Source: Cohnella xylanilytica (lineage in GTDB: Bacteria; Bacillota; Bacilli; Paenibacillales; Paenibacillaceae). From it: a DNA stretch of 64,000 bases. Position numbers and translations under genes: made by a program. The stretch covers positions 39,703 through 103,702 of the forward strand of contig NZ_JACJVR010000057.1 in NCBI RefSeq assembly GCF_014212175.1, given 5' to 3'. Positions 25,739 to 34,177 of this stretch are shown here, one piece after another (position 1 is the stretch's first letter; the number at the start of each line of letters is the position of its first letter). The notes under the pieces were generated by a model. It saw only the letters and a program-made list of their open reading frames with translations, was not told the DNA's origin and ran no database searches.

Positions 25739-26905
25739 ATGAAGATCGGGATTATCGGGTACGGGACGCGCATGCATTATTTTCTGGATCGGCTGCTGGA
25801 GTTGGAGATGGGCGTCGAGGTCGCGGCGATCGCGGACGTCGCGGCGGACAAGGCGAAGTCGCTGCTCGACCGCAAGGGAAGCGTCGCCGACGGAGTGCGC
25901 TATTACGCGGACGCGGACGAGATGCTGGAGCGGGAAGCGCTCGACGGCGTCATGATCGGCACGCGATGCTCGCTGCATGCCGAGATGGCGGTCAAGGTCA
26001 TGAAGCGGAATCTTCCGCTGTTCCTGGAGAAGCCCGTCGGCGTCACGGGGGCGGATCTGGCGAAGCTGCGGGAGGCGGAGAAGGCGTCGACGTCCGAAGT
26101 CGTCGTCTCGTTCCCGCTGCGGAATACCCCGATGGCGCTCCTCGTCAAGGAGATCGTCGATTCGGGGCGGCTCGGAACGATCGAGCACGTCCAGGCGGCG
26201 AACAACGTTCCTTACGGCGGCGTCTATTATCACGACTGGTACCGGGACGAAGCCGAGACGGGAGGGCTGTTCCTGCAGAAGGCGACCCACGATCTCGACT
26301 GCCTGAACTTCCTGCTCGGGTTGAAGCCGGTCGCCATCGCCGCGATGGATTCGAAGCGGGTGTTCAAGGGCGACAAGCCCGCCGGCCTGCGCTGCGGCGA
26401 GTGCGACGAATACTTTACTTGTCCGGAGAGTCCGTACGTTCTGCGCCGAATCAGCCGGGAAGATGCGACGGGAGACGGCTGCGCCTTCGCGGTCGATACC
26501 GGCAACCACGATTCGGGGAGCGTGCTGATCCGTTACGAGACGGGCATGCACGCGGTCTATTCGCAGAACTTCTATTCGCGCAAAGGAGCGGCTCGCCGCG
26601 GCGCCAGACTGATCGGCTACAAGGGCACGGTCGAGTTCGACTGGTACCGGGACGAAGTCAACGTCTTCATGCACGATGCGCCGCGGACGGAGACGTACAA
26701 GCTGGAGGCGGCGAAGCTGCCGCACTTCGGCGGCGACGAGGCCCTCGCGAGGAACTTCGTCGGCGTCATGAAGGGCGAAGAGCGGTCGGCGACGCCGCTC
26801 TCGATGGGCATCGCGAGCGCCTTGATGTGCCTGAAGGCGGAGCGGGCGGCGAAGACGGACGCCTATCAATCGCTGGCGCCGGAGCGGGAGGAGGACGCGT
26901 CTTGA
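25739..26905 (+). CDS. Gfo/Idh/MocA-family oxidoreductase with a Cys cluster
   Basis: 388 residues from ATG 25739 (site aggagaggag). NAD(P)-binding fold IGIIGYGTRMHYFLDRL, then IADVAADKAKSL and the family motif FLEKPVGVTG; HDLDCLNFLLG is the usual substrate-side helix. A cluster C219-x2-C222-x5-C228 (RCGECDEYFTCPES) sits in the C-terminal domain and could bind metal or be structural; it occurs in some members. Probably oxidises or epimerises a sugar acid or released sugar; substrate not deducible. Its end overlaps the TTG start of the next gene by four bases. Confidence 0.88.
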   Translation: MKIGIIGYGTRMHYFLDRLLELEMGVEVAAIADVAADKAKSLLDRKGSVADGVRYYADADEMLEREALDGVMIGTRCSLHAEMAVKVMKRNLPLFLEKPVGVTGADLAKLREAEKASTSEVVVSFPLRNTPMALLVKEIVDSGRLGTIEHVQAANNVPYGGVYYHDWYRDEAETGGLFLQKATHDLDCLNFLLGLKPVAIAAMDSKRVFKGDKPAGLRCGECDEYFTCPESPYVLRRISREDATGDGCAFAVDTGNHDSGSVLIRYETGMHAVYSQNFYSRKGAARRGARLIGYKGTVEFDWYRDEVNVFMHDAPRTETYKLEAAKLPHFGGDEALARNFVGVMKGEERSATPLSMGIASALMCLKAERAAKTDAYQSLAPEREEDAS

Positions 26906-28083
26906 GCGGACGTCCCGACGCGTACACGATCGTCTCGCACGACGCCCACGATGCGAAGCATTACGGCGCCGTCCATCTGCCGGTCTACGACAGCAGCCTG
27001 TTTACGTTCCGGACCGTAGCCGATATGGAGCGCGAGGGGAACGAGCCGGAAGGGTTCGTCTATTCGCGGGGCAACAACCCGACCGTCCGGTCGCTCGAGA
27101 GGGCGCTCGCCGAGCTGGAGGGCGGGGAGGACGCGCGCTGCTTCGCGACCGGCATGGGCGCGATCTCCGCCGCGGTGCTGTCTTCGATCCGGTCGGGCGA
27201 TCACATCGTCTGCGTCGACCAGGCGTACGGCCCGGCCCGGCGTCTGATCGGCGAATATTTGCGGCGTTACGACATCGAGGCCGACTTCGCGGACGGCTCC
27301 GACCTGGCGGCCATCGAGTCGGCCCTCCGGCCGAACACGAAGCTGCTCTACCTCGAGAGTCCGACGAGCCTCTTCTTCGAGCTGCAGGATCTGCGCGCCT
27401 GCACGGCCATGGCCCGGGCGCGCGGCATCCGCACCGTCGTCGACAACACGTGGGCGAGTCCCGTCTTCCAGCGCCCGCTCGAGCTGGGCGCCGATCTCGT
27501 CGTCCACTCGCTCACGAAGTACGCGAGCGGACATAGCGACGCCATGGGCGGCGTCGTCGTCGGCCGCGCCGAAGCGATCCGCGAGCTGAGCGGCAGCGAG
27601 CTGGTGCTGCTCGGCTCGGTCATGCCGCCGCAGACGGCTTCGCTGATCCATCGCGGGCTTCGAACGCTGCCGCTGCGGATGGAGCGGCATCAGGCCGGGG
27701 CGATGGCGGTCGCCGCCTACCTCGAGTCGCTTCCGTTCGTCGGCCGCGTCCGCTATCCCGGCCTGCCGTCCCACCCGCAGCACGAGCTGGCCCGCGCGCA
27801 GATGTCCGGCTTCGGCGGCCTGCTCTCGTTCGAAGCGGGGAGGGATCGCGAGAAGCTGGCCCGGTTCGTCGACGCGCTGACTTACTTCCGCATCGGCTTC
27901 AGCTGGGGCGGCTACGAGAGTCTGGCGTCGCTCCAGGAGGGGTGCGCCGGCATGCCGCGAAGGAAGACGCACGCCGTTCGGCTGCACGTCGGCCTGGAGT
28001 CGCCGGACGTGCTGATCGAGGATCTGGCGCAAGCGTTCCGCGCGGCGGGCTTCGACGAGAGGGAGCGGGATAAGGATGAGTGA
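26902..28083 (+). CDS. PLP-dependent Cys/Met metabolism enzyme (cystathionine gamma-synthase/lyase-like)
   Basis: 393 residues from TTG 26902, which has ggaggag eight bases upstream. Fold-type I PLP enzyme: YSRGNNPTVRSLERALAELEGG, CFATGMGAISAAVL, LLYLESPTSLFFELQDL, DNTWASPVFQRPLELGADLVVHSLTKY with the PLP Lys206, and GHSDAMGGVVVG. These match the Cys/Met family (cystathionine gamma-synthase, cystathionine lyases, methionine gamma-lyase, cystathionine beta-lyase of MetC type). Such an enzyme inside a glycan operon is unexpected. The overlap with the upstream oxidoreductase shows that it really belongs to the operon. Which sulfur or amino substrate it uses cannot be told. Confidence 0.88.
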   Translation: MSGRPDAYTIVSHDAHDAKHYGAVHLPVYDSSLFTFRTVADMEREGNEPEGFVYSRGNNPTVRSLERALAELEGGEDARCFATGMGAISAAVLSSIRSGDHIVCVDQAYGPARRLIGEYLRRYDIEADFADGSDLAAIESALRPNTKLLYLESPTSLFFELQDLRACTAMARARGIRTVVDNTWASPVFQRPLELGADLVVHSLTKYASGHSDAMGGVVVGRAEAIRELSGSELVLLGSVMPPQTASLIHRGLRTLPLRMERHQAGAMAVAAYLESLPFVGRVRYPGLPSHPQHELARAQMSGFGGLLSFEAGRDREKLARFVDALTYFRIGFSWGGYESLASLQEGCAGMPRRKTHAVRLHVGLESPDVLIEDLAQAFRAAGFDERERDKDE

Positions 28084-28109
28084 TTTGTGGTTGGCTGGAG
28101 GAGAGGGAA

Positions 28110-29798
28110 ATGAATAATAGGAGCGCTGTCTTCGAGCTGGAGACCCGCTGCCTGAGCTCGCTGGTCAAAGTATTTCCGGACGAGGAGCCCGCGGCCGGGC
28201 GTTACGGCTCGGGATCGGCTTTGCGCGGCGAGGCGTATTCGTTCCAGGTCGCCTACCGGGCACCGGAGCTGACGAGGGGCGCCTCGGTCCGCGTCGAGCT
28301 CTCGTCGCCGGGCTGGCTCGGGAAGCTGTCCGTCCGGGAGGTCGGGCTGGCGCCGTCGCAGCTGCCGTGCTACGGCGATCCGGACGACGGCGTGCTGCGC
28401 GGCAAGCCGGGCCTGTTCCCGGACCCGCTGCTGCCGCTCGGCGACGGCGGGAGGCTGAAGGTGCCGCCGCGCCAGTGGCGGGCGCTGTGGATCGAGGCCG
28501 TCGCGGATGCCGGCGAGCTGCCGGGCGTGCACGCGATCTCCGTCGCCTTCCTCTCCGAGGAAGGCGCGACGGTCGCGAAGGAGACGTTCGCGCTGGAGGT
28601 GCTGCCTCTGGAATTGCCCGAGCAGGAGCTGCTGCACACGGAATGGTTCCACGCCGACTGCCTGGCGACGCATTACGGCGTCGACGTCTTCGGCGAGCGG
28701 CACTGGGAGCTGATCGAGGCCTACGTCGCGACGGCGGCGGCGCATGGCGTCAACATGCTGCTGACGCCGCTGTTCACGCCGCCGCTCGACACCGCCGTAG
28801 GCGGCGAGAGGCCGACGGTGCAGCTCGTCGACGTGACGTTGGGCAGGGACGGGACGTACGCCTTCGGCTTCGAGAAGCTGACGCGCTGGATCGGAATGGC
28901 CGAACGGGCGGGGATCCGCTACTTCGAATTCTCGCACCTGTTCACGCAATGGGGAGCGAAGCACGCGCCGAAGATCGAGGTGCTGGAGGCGGGCGCGGTG
29001 GAGCGGACGAAGCGGTTCGGCTGGCATACGGACGCGGCCGGCGACGAGTACGGCGAGTTCCTCGCGCAATTCCTCCCCGCGCTTGCAGCGTATATTCGGG
29101 AGAATGGGCTTGCCGATCGCGTGTACTTCCACGTGTCCGACGAGCCGCGCGAGGAGCATCTCGAGCCGTACCGGATCGCGAGCGAACGGCTGCGCCGGCA
29201 TATCGGCGGCCTGCCCGTTCTGGACGCGCTGTCGGACTTCTCGTTCTACGAGCGGGGGCTTGTGAGTAGGCCGGTCGCGGCGAACGACCATATCGAGCCG
29301 TTCCTCGAGGCGGGCGTGCCGGAGCTGTGGACGTATTATTGCTGCGTCCAATATAAGGAAGTGGCGAACCGGTTCTTCGACATGCCGTCGGCGAGAAGCC
29401 GGATCTTGGGCGCGCAACTGTACAAGTTCGGTCTCCGAGGATTCCTTCATTGGGGCTATAACTTCTGGTATTCGCAATATTCGCTGCGGGCCGTCAACCC
29501 GTACGAGACGACGGACGCGGACGGCGCGTTCCCGTCGGGAGACGCGTTCCTCGTCTACCCGGGCGAGGAGGGGCCGGTCGAGTCGATCCGGCTCAAGGTC
29601 GTGCGCGAGGCGCTGCAGGACCTGCGGGCGCTCCGGCTGCTGGAGCGGCTGGCGGGCCGCGAGGAGACGCTGCGGCTGCTGGAAGATGGACTCGGCGAGC
29701 CGCTGACGTTCCGCGCTTATCCGCGCGGGGATGCGTGGCTGCTCGAGCGAAGGGAGCGGATCAACCGGGCGCTCCGCGATCGGCCTTATTCCATTTGA
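28110..29798 (+). CDS. DUF4091-type glycoside hydrolase-like protein
   Basis: 562 residues from ATG 28110 (ggaggagag five bases upstream). An N-terminal beta-rich region (RGEAYSFQVAYRAPE, LGKLSVREVGLAPSQLPCY) precedes a TIM-barrel-like part: TEWFHADCLATHYGVDVFG, HGVNMLLTPLFTPPLDT, FEFSHLFTQWGAKHAPKI, VYFHVSDEPREEHLEPY, and a DUF4091 end (FLHWGYNFWYSQYSLRAVNPY, DAFLVYPGEEGPVESIRLK). No signal peptide. DUF4091 proteins accompany glycan operons and look like hydrolases; the SDEP acid is a candidate catalytic residue. Last gene of the long operon. Confidence 0.8.
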   Translation: MNNRSAVFELETRCLSSLVKVFPDEEPAAGRYGSGSALRGEAYSFQVAYRAPELTRGASVRVELSSPGWLGKLSVREVGLAPSQLPCYGDPDDGVLRGKPGLFPDPLLPLGDGGRLKVPPRQWRALWIEAVADAGELPGVHAISVAFLSEEGATVAKETFALEVLPLELPEQELLHTEWFHADCLATHYGVDVFGERHWELIEAYVATAAAHGVNMLLTPLFTPPLDTAVGGERPTVQLVDVTLGRDGTYAFGFEKLTRWIGMAERAGIRYFEFSHLFTQWGAKHAPKIEVLEAGAVERTKRFGWHTDAAGDEYGEFLAQFLPALAAYIRENGLADRVYFHVSDEPREEHLEPYRIASERLRRHIGGLPVLDALSDFSFYERGLVSRPVAANDHIEPFLEAGVPELWTYYCCVQYKEVANRFFDMPSARSRILGAQLYKFGLRGFLHWGYNFWYSQYSLRAVNPYETTDADGAFPSGDAFLVYPGEEGPVESIRLKVVREALQDLRALRLLERLAGREETLRLLEDGLGEPLTFRAYPRGDAWLLERRERINRALRDRPYSI

Positions 29799-29817
29799 CC
29801 GACAAGTTAAATAAGGC

Positions 29818-29847
29818 TTGACTCTGTATGTTCAGCCGTGATAAATT
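29818..29847 (+). promoter_or_regulatory. Orphan stable-RNA-type promoter
   Basis: TTGACT (29818-29823), 18-bp spacer, TAAATT (29842-29847), then ttcgctgacgtt. This copies the tRNA-Leu promoter (12729-12758) in both boxes, the spacing and the leader, but no tRNA follows. Confidence 0.65.
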
Positions 29848-29853
29848 AGGGTT

Positions 29854-29938
29854 CGCTGACGTTAAAAAACGGAAGCCCCCATTCTTACCATGAACGAGCT
29901 CTTGAACTTTCTCCCGCGGAGGTTCAGGAGCTTTTTTT
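29854..29938 (+). ncRNA. Candidate small RNA (about 85 nt)
   Basis: Bounded by the stable-RNA-type promoter at 29818 and the intrinsic terminator at 29897-29938, this interval would give a transcript of about 85 nt. It has an unpaired C-rich part (gaagcccccattctta) and a terminator loop with tctcccgcgg that could pair with Shine-Dalgarno-like sequence. No known RNA family recognised; it could instead be the scar of a lost tRNA gene. Confidence 0.4.
29897..29938 (+). terminator. Intrinsic terminator upstream of the OmpR-type regulator
   Basis: AGCTCTTGAAC (29897-29907) pairs with GTTCAGGAGCT (29922-29932, one G-U) around a 14-base loop, then seven Ts. It lies before the start of the response regulator, so that gene needs its own promoter or read-through. 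Confidence 0.85.
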
Positions 29939-29991
29939 ACATCCGATCGGTCCAGCGGGACAATATTACGGGGCGGGAGCGCGGAATCTCA

Positions 29992-30648
29992 TTGAATAGG
30001 AAAATCTTAATCGTCGAAGATGACGCCAATATCTCCAAAATCATCAAATTGAATTTGAATCTCGTCCATTTCGATACGGTCGAGGCTTACGGCGGACACG
30101 AGGCTCTGGAGGCGATCCGCGGACACAAGTTCGACCTGATCCTGCTGGACGTCATGATTCCGGGAATCGACGGATTCGAACTGATGGAGAGCATTCGACC
30201 CTTGGGCATCCCCGTCATTTTCCTGACGGCCAAAAATTCCGTCGTCGATAAAGTCCGCGGCCTGAAGGCGGGGGCGGAGGATTATATCGTCAAGCCGTTC
30301 GAGGCCCTTGAGCTGCTTGCGCGCATCGAGACGGTGCTGCGAAGGTTCGGACGGGAGGAGACACTGCTCGAATTCAAAGACCTGCAGGTCTTCCTGGACA
30401 GAAGAGAAGCAAGGGTACGCGGGAGGCCGGTGGACCTGACCGTTAAAGAGTTCGAATTGCTCGTCGCGCTGTTGAAAAATAAAAATATCGCGTTGTCCCG
30501 AGAACAACTGCTGGATAAAGTATGGGGGATCGCGTTCTACGGAGAGACAAGGACGGTGGACATGCATATCAAGTCGCTCCGCAAGAAGCTGGACCTGTAC
30601 GAACATATCAAAACCGTATATAAAATCGGGTATCGTCTGGAGGATTAG
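29992..30648 (+). CDS. OmpR-family response regulator
   Basis: 218 residues from TTG 29992 (LNRKILIVEDDAN); an in-frame ATG at 29890 would lie inside the terminator and is rejected. Receiver domain with VEDD, phospho-acceptor Asp53 in LILLDVMIPGIDG, Thr in FLTAKNS and Lys in YIVKPFEALE; then a winged-helix DNA-binding domain (LTVKEFELLVALLKNKN, WGIAFYGETRTVDMHIKSLRKKL, IGYRLED). Six bases separate it from the kinase. The ribosome site at the TTG is weak (gggagcgcgg). Confidence 0.88.
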   Translation: MNRKILIVEDDANISKIIKLNLNLVHFDTVEAYGGHEALEAIRGHKFDLILLDVMIPGIDGFELMESIRPLGIPVIFLTAKNSVVDKVRGLKAGAEDYIVKPFEALELLARIETVLRRFGREETLLEFKDLQVFLDRREARVRGRPVDLTVKEFELLVALLKNKNIALSREQLLDKVWGIAFYGETRTVDMHIKSLRKKLDLYEHIKTVYKIGYRLED

Positions 30649-30654
30649 GCGGGC

Positions 30655-32091
30655 ATGAAGCTATGGCAGAAAATTTACCTGTTCTCGATCCTGCCGTTCC
30701 TCCTTCTCTTCCATCTGGCCTCCGTCCTCATCATCGAACGCAATCATAGCAAGCTGCTCCAACAGGAGATCGAAGCGACGCTAAGAGAAAACAGAAGCAT
30801 TCGTTCCGCGATCGAAGCGATCGTTCCTTTTCTAAGCGTCTATCGATCCCCCGATTACGAACGGACGGTATGGACGAATATCGGGAACGAATTCGCGGCG
30901 AAGTCCGGCGACCGCGCGGCTTATCTGAGAATGGAGGAGGAACCGGACCGCACGGCGTTCAGCAACGTCGATTTTCCCCTGCCGACTATATGGACCAAGC
31001 TCCAAGCCCCGGGGAAGGACGAGATCCGGTACGGATTGAGCGACGTCGGCGACCGCACGATTCTGTTCACCGCCAGCTCGGTCGAGGTCAACCGGAAGAA
31101 GATCAGGATCGGGTATATGAAGGATGTGACGCCCGTGTACGCGGAGCGCGTCGAGCAATACCGGTTTTTCGTTCAAGTGGATATTGCCGCATGCCTCCTC
31201 TATCTGGTCCTGATGATGATCATAAGCAAAGCGCTGACCAAACCGATCGAGAGAATGGCCCGTACGGCGAAAGTCATCGCGCAAGGAGAGTTCTCGAGAC
31301 GGGTCGAGCTGCGATCGAAGGACGAGATCGGCCATTTGGCCGACCATTTTAACCGGATGGTTGCGGTGGTCGAAGACAAAATCAACGAATTGGAGATTCT
31401 CAACCTGCAGAAGCAGCGGTTTATTCACGACTTCACGCACGAGCTGAAGACTCCGCTGACCTCCATCATCGGATTCTCCAGTTTCCTGCGGGTGACCAAA
31501 TACCAAGAGGAAGCCTTTGCGGATGGGCTTAACGTCATTTATGCCGAAGCCAAGCGATTGGAATCCCTTGCTCTGAAAATGATGGATCTCATCTTCATCC
31601 GCGAAGAGAATCTGGTCATGAAGCGGGAGAATCTGAAGGCCGTCCTGGACGAAGCGGAGCCGGTTTTGGCCATGAAGGCGGAAGAACGGCGAATCCGGCT
31701 GGCGATAGATGGCGGCGATTGCTGGATGCCTATGGATACGGATTTGATGAAGGTTCTTATCTTCAATCTGGTCGACAACGCGATCAAGGCATCCTCGGAA
31801 CAGGGGCTGGTCGCGATTCGCGTTCATAGCGAAGGTGGGCGGCGTATTCTGGAAGTGGCCGATCGCGGCATGGGGATCGCCCTTGAGCATCTGGACTCCA
31901 TCTTCGAACCGTTCTACGTATCCGACAAAGCCCGAACGCGTCAATACAACGGGGCCGGATTGGGGCTGTCCATCTGCCAAAGCGTGGCGCGGATTCATAA
32001 GGGAACGATCGAAGTCGTCAGCGAAGTGAACGTCGGGACGACCGTTAAAGTCGTCTTCGAGGTTGCCGAGCGGGATGAGGTGAAGGTATGA
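30655..32091 (+). CDS. Sensor histidine kinase with HAMP domain
   Basis: 478 residues. Membrane segment at about 5-27, a short extracellular sensor (about 28-175), second membrane segment (about 176-198, IAACLLYLVLMMIIS), HAMP (about 199-250), HisKA with phospho-acceptor His262 in FTHELKTPLTS, and HATPase with DNAIKA, DRGMGIALEHL and GAGLGLSICQSVARIH. Partner of the preceding regulator; its stop overlaps the start of the lipoprotein gene (ATGA). Signal unknown. Confidence 0.92.
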   Translation: MKLWQKIYLFSILPFLLLFHLASVLIIERNHSKLLQQEIEATLRENRSIRSAIEAIVPFLSVYRSPDYERTVWTNIGNEFAAKSGDRAAYLRMEEEPDRTAFSNVDFPLPTIWTKLQAPGKDEIRYGLSDVGDRTILFTASSVEVNRKKIRIGYMKDVTPVYAERVEQYRFFVQVDIAACLLYLVLMMIISKALTKPIERMARTAKVIAQGEFSRRVELRSKDEIGHLADHFNRMVAVVEDKINELEILNLQKQRFIHDFTHELKTPLTSIIGFSSFLRVTKYQEEAFADGLNVIYAEAKRLESLALKMMDLIFIREENLVMKRENLKAVLDEAEPVLAMKAEERRIRLAIDGGDCWMPMDTDLMKVLIFNLVDNAIKASSEQGLVAIRVHSEGGRRILEVADRGMGIALEHLDSIFEPFYVSDKARTRQYNGAGLGLSICQSVARIHKGTIEVVSEVNVGTTVKVVFEVAERDEVKV

Positions 32092-32846
32092 AGCGAATAC
32101 GGCCCGTCTTTTTACTCGGGCTCGCCCCCTTGATTTTTCTAGCCGGCTGCGGCCTCTTCTATGAACCGATCGCGAAGGACGCGGTCATGGTGAGAAAGAT
32201 CGCTCAGGTCGAACCGGACCGGAAGACCGAGTCCCCCGGGATTTTGTCGGAGGATACGGTGAGAACGTTAAGCGTGAACGCGGTAAACCGGGTTTTCGAT
32301 ACCAACTTTTCGCTGGAGGATGTAAATCTGGAGCTTAACGTGTTCGAGCCGAAGCAGGTCAAAAGCATATTGTATAGCCTTAGGGCAGACTCGGATGCGG
32401 ATCCTCTCGTTCGTTACAAGACGGAATTAAGCGAGATTCCAAGCGGTGTCTACAGCGTCATCGTGAAGAATCGGTATAATATCCGCACCCAATATACCGT
32501 CATGGTCAATGCGGCCGACGGCGATATTCTGGATATTCAACAATTCGGAGAAAATTCATCCGGCATCGAGGAAGAGACTCCGTTCAACGAAGACAAGATC
32601 GTCTCTGCGGCCCGGCAATGGCTACAGCGTCTGGGCGACATCCTGCTCGACGAGTTGGAGCTTGGAGAACGAACGGTTTTCCGGGACGCGACCCGGGACG
32701 CCATCTTGTTTTTCCAAAACAAGAAGACCAAAAACACGCAGTACGTCGTAGTGATCGACTTGAGCACGAAAGAGGTTCACGGCTTCAGCAAGGGGATCGC
32801 GACGGCACTGTCGTATTCTTATCTGGTTCCTGCCAAGCTCCGTTGA
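32088..32846 (+). CDS. Lipoprotein of unknown function, possible PepSY-like domains
   Basis: 252 residues. Lipobox FLAGCG (Cys21) predicts membrane anchoring. The rest alternates short helices and strands; YSVIVKNRYNIRTQYTVMVNAADGDIL and TQYVVVIDLSTKEVHGFS look like PepSY-type beta hairpins that end in a D-G-D-I-L turn, but the match is weak. It overlaps the kinase stop by four bases, so it may be an accessory to that two-component system, for instance modulating the sensor. No function is claimed. Confidence 0.7.
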   Translation: MKRIRPVFLLGLAPLIFLAGCGLFYEPIAKDAVMVRKIAQVEPDRKTESPGILSEDTVRTLSVNAVNRVFDTNFSLEDVNLELNVFEPKQVKSILYSLRADSDADPLVRYKTELSEIPSGVYSVIVKNRYNIRTQYTVMVNAADGDILDIQQFGENSSGIEEETPFNEDKIVSAARQWLQRLGDILLDELELGERTVFRDATRDAILFFQNKKTKNTQYVVVIDLSTKEVHGFSKGIATALSYSYLVPAKLR

Positions 32847-32852
32847 ACCATC

Positions 32853-32886
32853 GGCGCCTGTCTCCGGCAGGGCGCCTCTTTTTTAT
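32853..32886 (+). terminator. Terminator of the two-component/lipoprotein operon
   Basis: GGCGCCTG (32853-32860) pairs with CAGGGCGCC (32868-32876, one bulge), followed by a T-rich run. Confidence 0.85.
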
Positions 32887-32996
32887 GAAGGGCCGACGGC
32901 GTTCTTCCTATTTTACGGTTTGTTTACAGGTTGATCTCACTTTCCCTACATCTGTCCGGTATATTGGATGGCAGCAGTCAGGGGGAGGAATGCAAG

Positions 32997-34154
32997 TTGG
33001 CAATCGGGATTCAACGGCCGGACGAGCCGGTTAAGGACGCATCTGGGAAAAGCAGCGGGGCGGGGCGTCTTGCGGCGCTTGACGCGGCGCGGGGGCTCGC
33101 GGTCGTCGGGATGTACGTGCAGCACTTCGCGTTGAACGAGACGAATGCCTCGATCGTCTCCGGGAACACGACGCTGCTGTTCGTGCTCTGTGGCGGCATC
33201 TCCTATTCGATCATGGCGCGACGCAGTACGGAACAAGGGGCGGGGATGAGCGCGTTCCGGGCGCGGATGCTCGCGCGGGCGGTGTTCGTCGATCTTCTCG
33301 GATATCTTCTTATCCTGCTGAACACCGGGTACGGGGTCATCCTGCCCGCTTATGCGGCAATGTTCGTGATGGCGTTGGCGCTCATCGGCCGTTCGACGCG
33401 CGCGCTCGCCGCAACGGCGGCCGTTCTGGCCTTGGCGGGGCCGCCGCTGATGGTTCTCGGAGGGAGCGTTCTGTCGGCAGCGCCCCTCCTCGGAGATATA
33501 GCGGGCGGCCCGATGTCCGGCCTCGCGCTCGCCCCCGCGTTCGTCGCCGGCATGGCAATCGGTCGTCTCGGCTTCGCCGAATCGAAGCGCACCGCCTTAG
33601 CGCTCGCGGGCGGGGGAGCGCTCATGCTCGCCGCCGGCAAGGCGCTGGGCGCCTTCGTTCTCCCCGGATTAAGCCGATCCTTCGAAGGGTGGCTCGTTCG
33701 GGTTCAAAGCTTCCCCTCCGTTCAACCGGACCCGTATGCGATCTGGCCGTACAACGTGAATCCGCCGCTGTGGAACAGTCTTCTATGGACGGCTCCGCAC
33801 AGCGCGTCGACGTTCCAGACGATGACGGGGCTGGGGTTCGCGTTGCTGGTTCTCGGACTCGTCTGCCTCGTTCCGAAGCGGATCTCGGCCGTGCTGGCGC
33901 CTTGCGCGGCAACCGGACGCGCGGCGTTGACGTTGTATTCGGCTCAGTTCGTCGCGATCTGGGTCCTCAAGCTGGCGGGGGTCGAGTACGATCTCGGAGG
34001 AATTCCGCTCGGCGACCTGATCGTCGCCGTCGCGACGCTGGCGGCCGGATGGCTGCTCGCGCAGTTCCCCGCCGGTCCGCTCGAGGCCTCGATGCGGCGC
34101 TTTGACCGGGTATTCGGCGGTTCCCGGCCGGCTGCGGCGCCGGCGTCGAAGTAG
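32997..34154 (+). CDS. Polytopic membrane protein, DUF418/DUF1624-like
   Basis: 385 residues from TTG 32997, which has gggggagga upstream. After a short cytoplasmic lead, RLAALDAARGLAVVGMYVQHFAL starts the first helix; R-L-x2-L-D-x2-R-G-x-A-V is the signature of the DUF418/DUF1624/heparan-alpha-glucosaminide acetyltransferase-related membrane families. About ten membrane helices follow, with VQPDPYAIWPYNVNPPLWNSL in a loop and TGRAALTLYSAQFVAIWVL near the end, as in DUF418. Probably moves an acyl group or modifies a surface polymer; the next gene is an O-acyltransferase. Function inferred only. Confidence 0.75.
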   Translation: MAIGIQRPDEPVKDASGKSSGAGRLAALDAARGLAVVGMYVQHFALNETNASIVSGNTTLLFVLCGGISYSIMARRSTEQGAGMSAFRARMLARAVFVDLLGYLLILLNTGYGVILPAYAAMFVMALALIGRSTRALAATAAVLALAGPPLMVLGGSVLSAAPLLGDIAGGPMSGLALAPAFVAGMAIGRLGFAESKRTALALAGGGALMLAAGKALGAFVLPGLSRSFEGWLVRVQSFPSVQPDPYAIWPYNVNPPLWNSLLWTAPHSASTFQTMTGLGFALLVLGLVCLVPKRISAVLAPCAATGRAALTLYSAQFVAIWVLKLAGVEYDLGGIPLGDLIVAVATLAAGWLLAQFPAGPLEASMRRFDRVFGGSRPAAAPASK

Positions 34155-34177
34155 GCGGCCGTTCCCGGTATCCCGCG

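Noticed and set aside
29890..29991. Longer start (ATG 29890) for the OmpR-type regulator
   Set aside because: The codons run through the terminator hairpin; receiver homology begins at TTG 29992.
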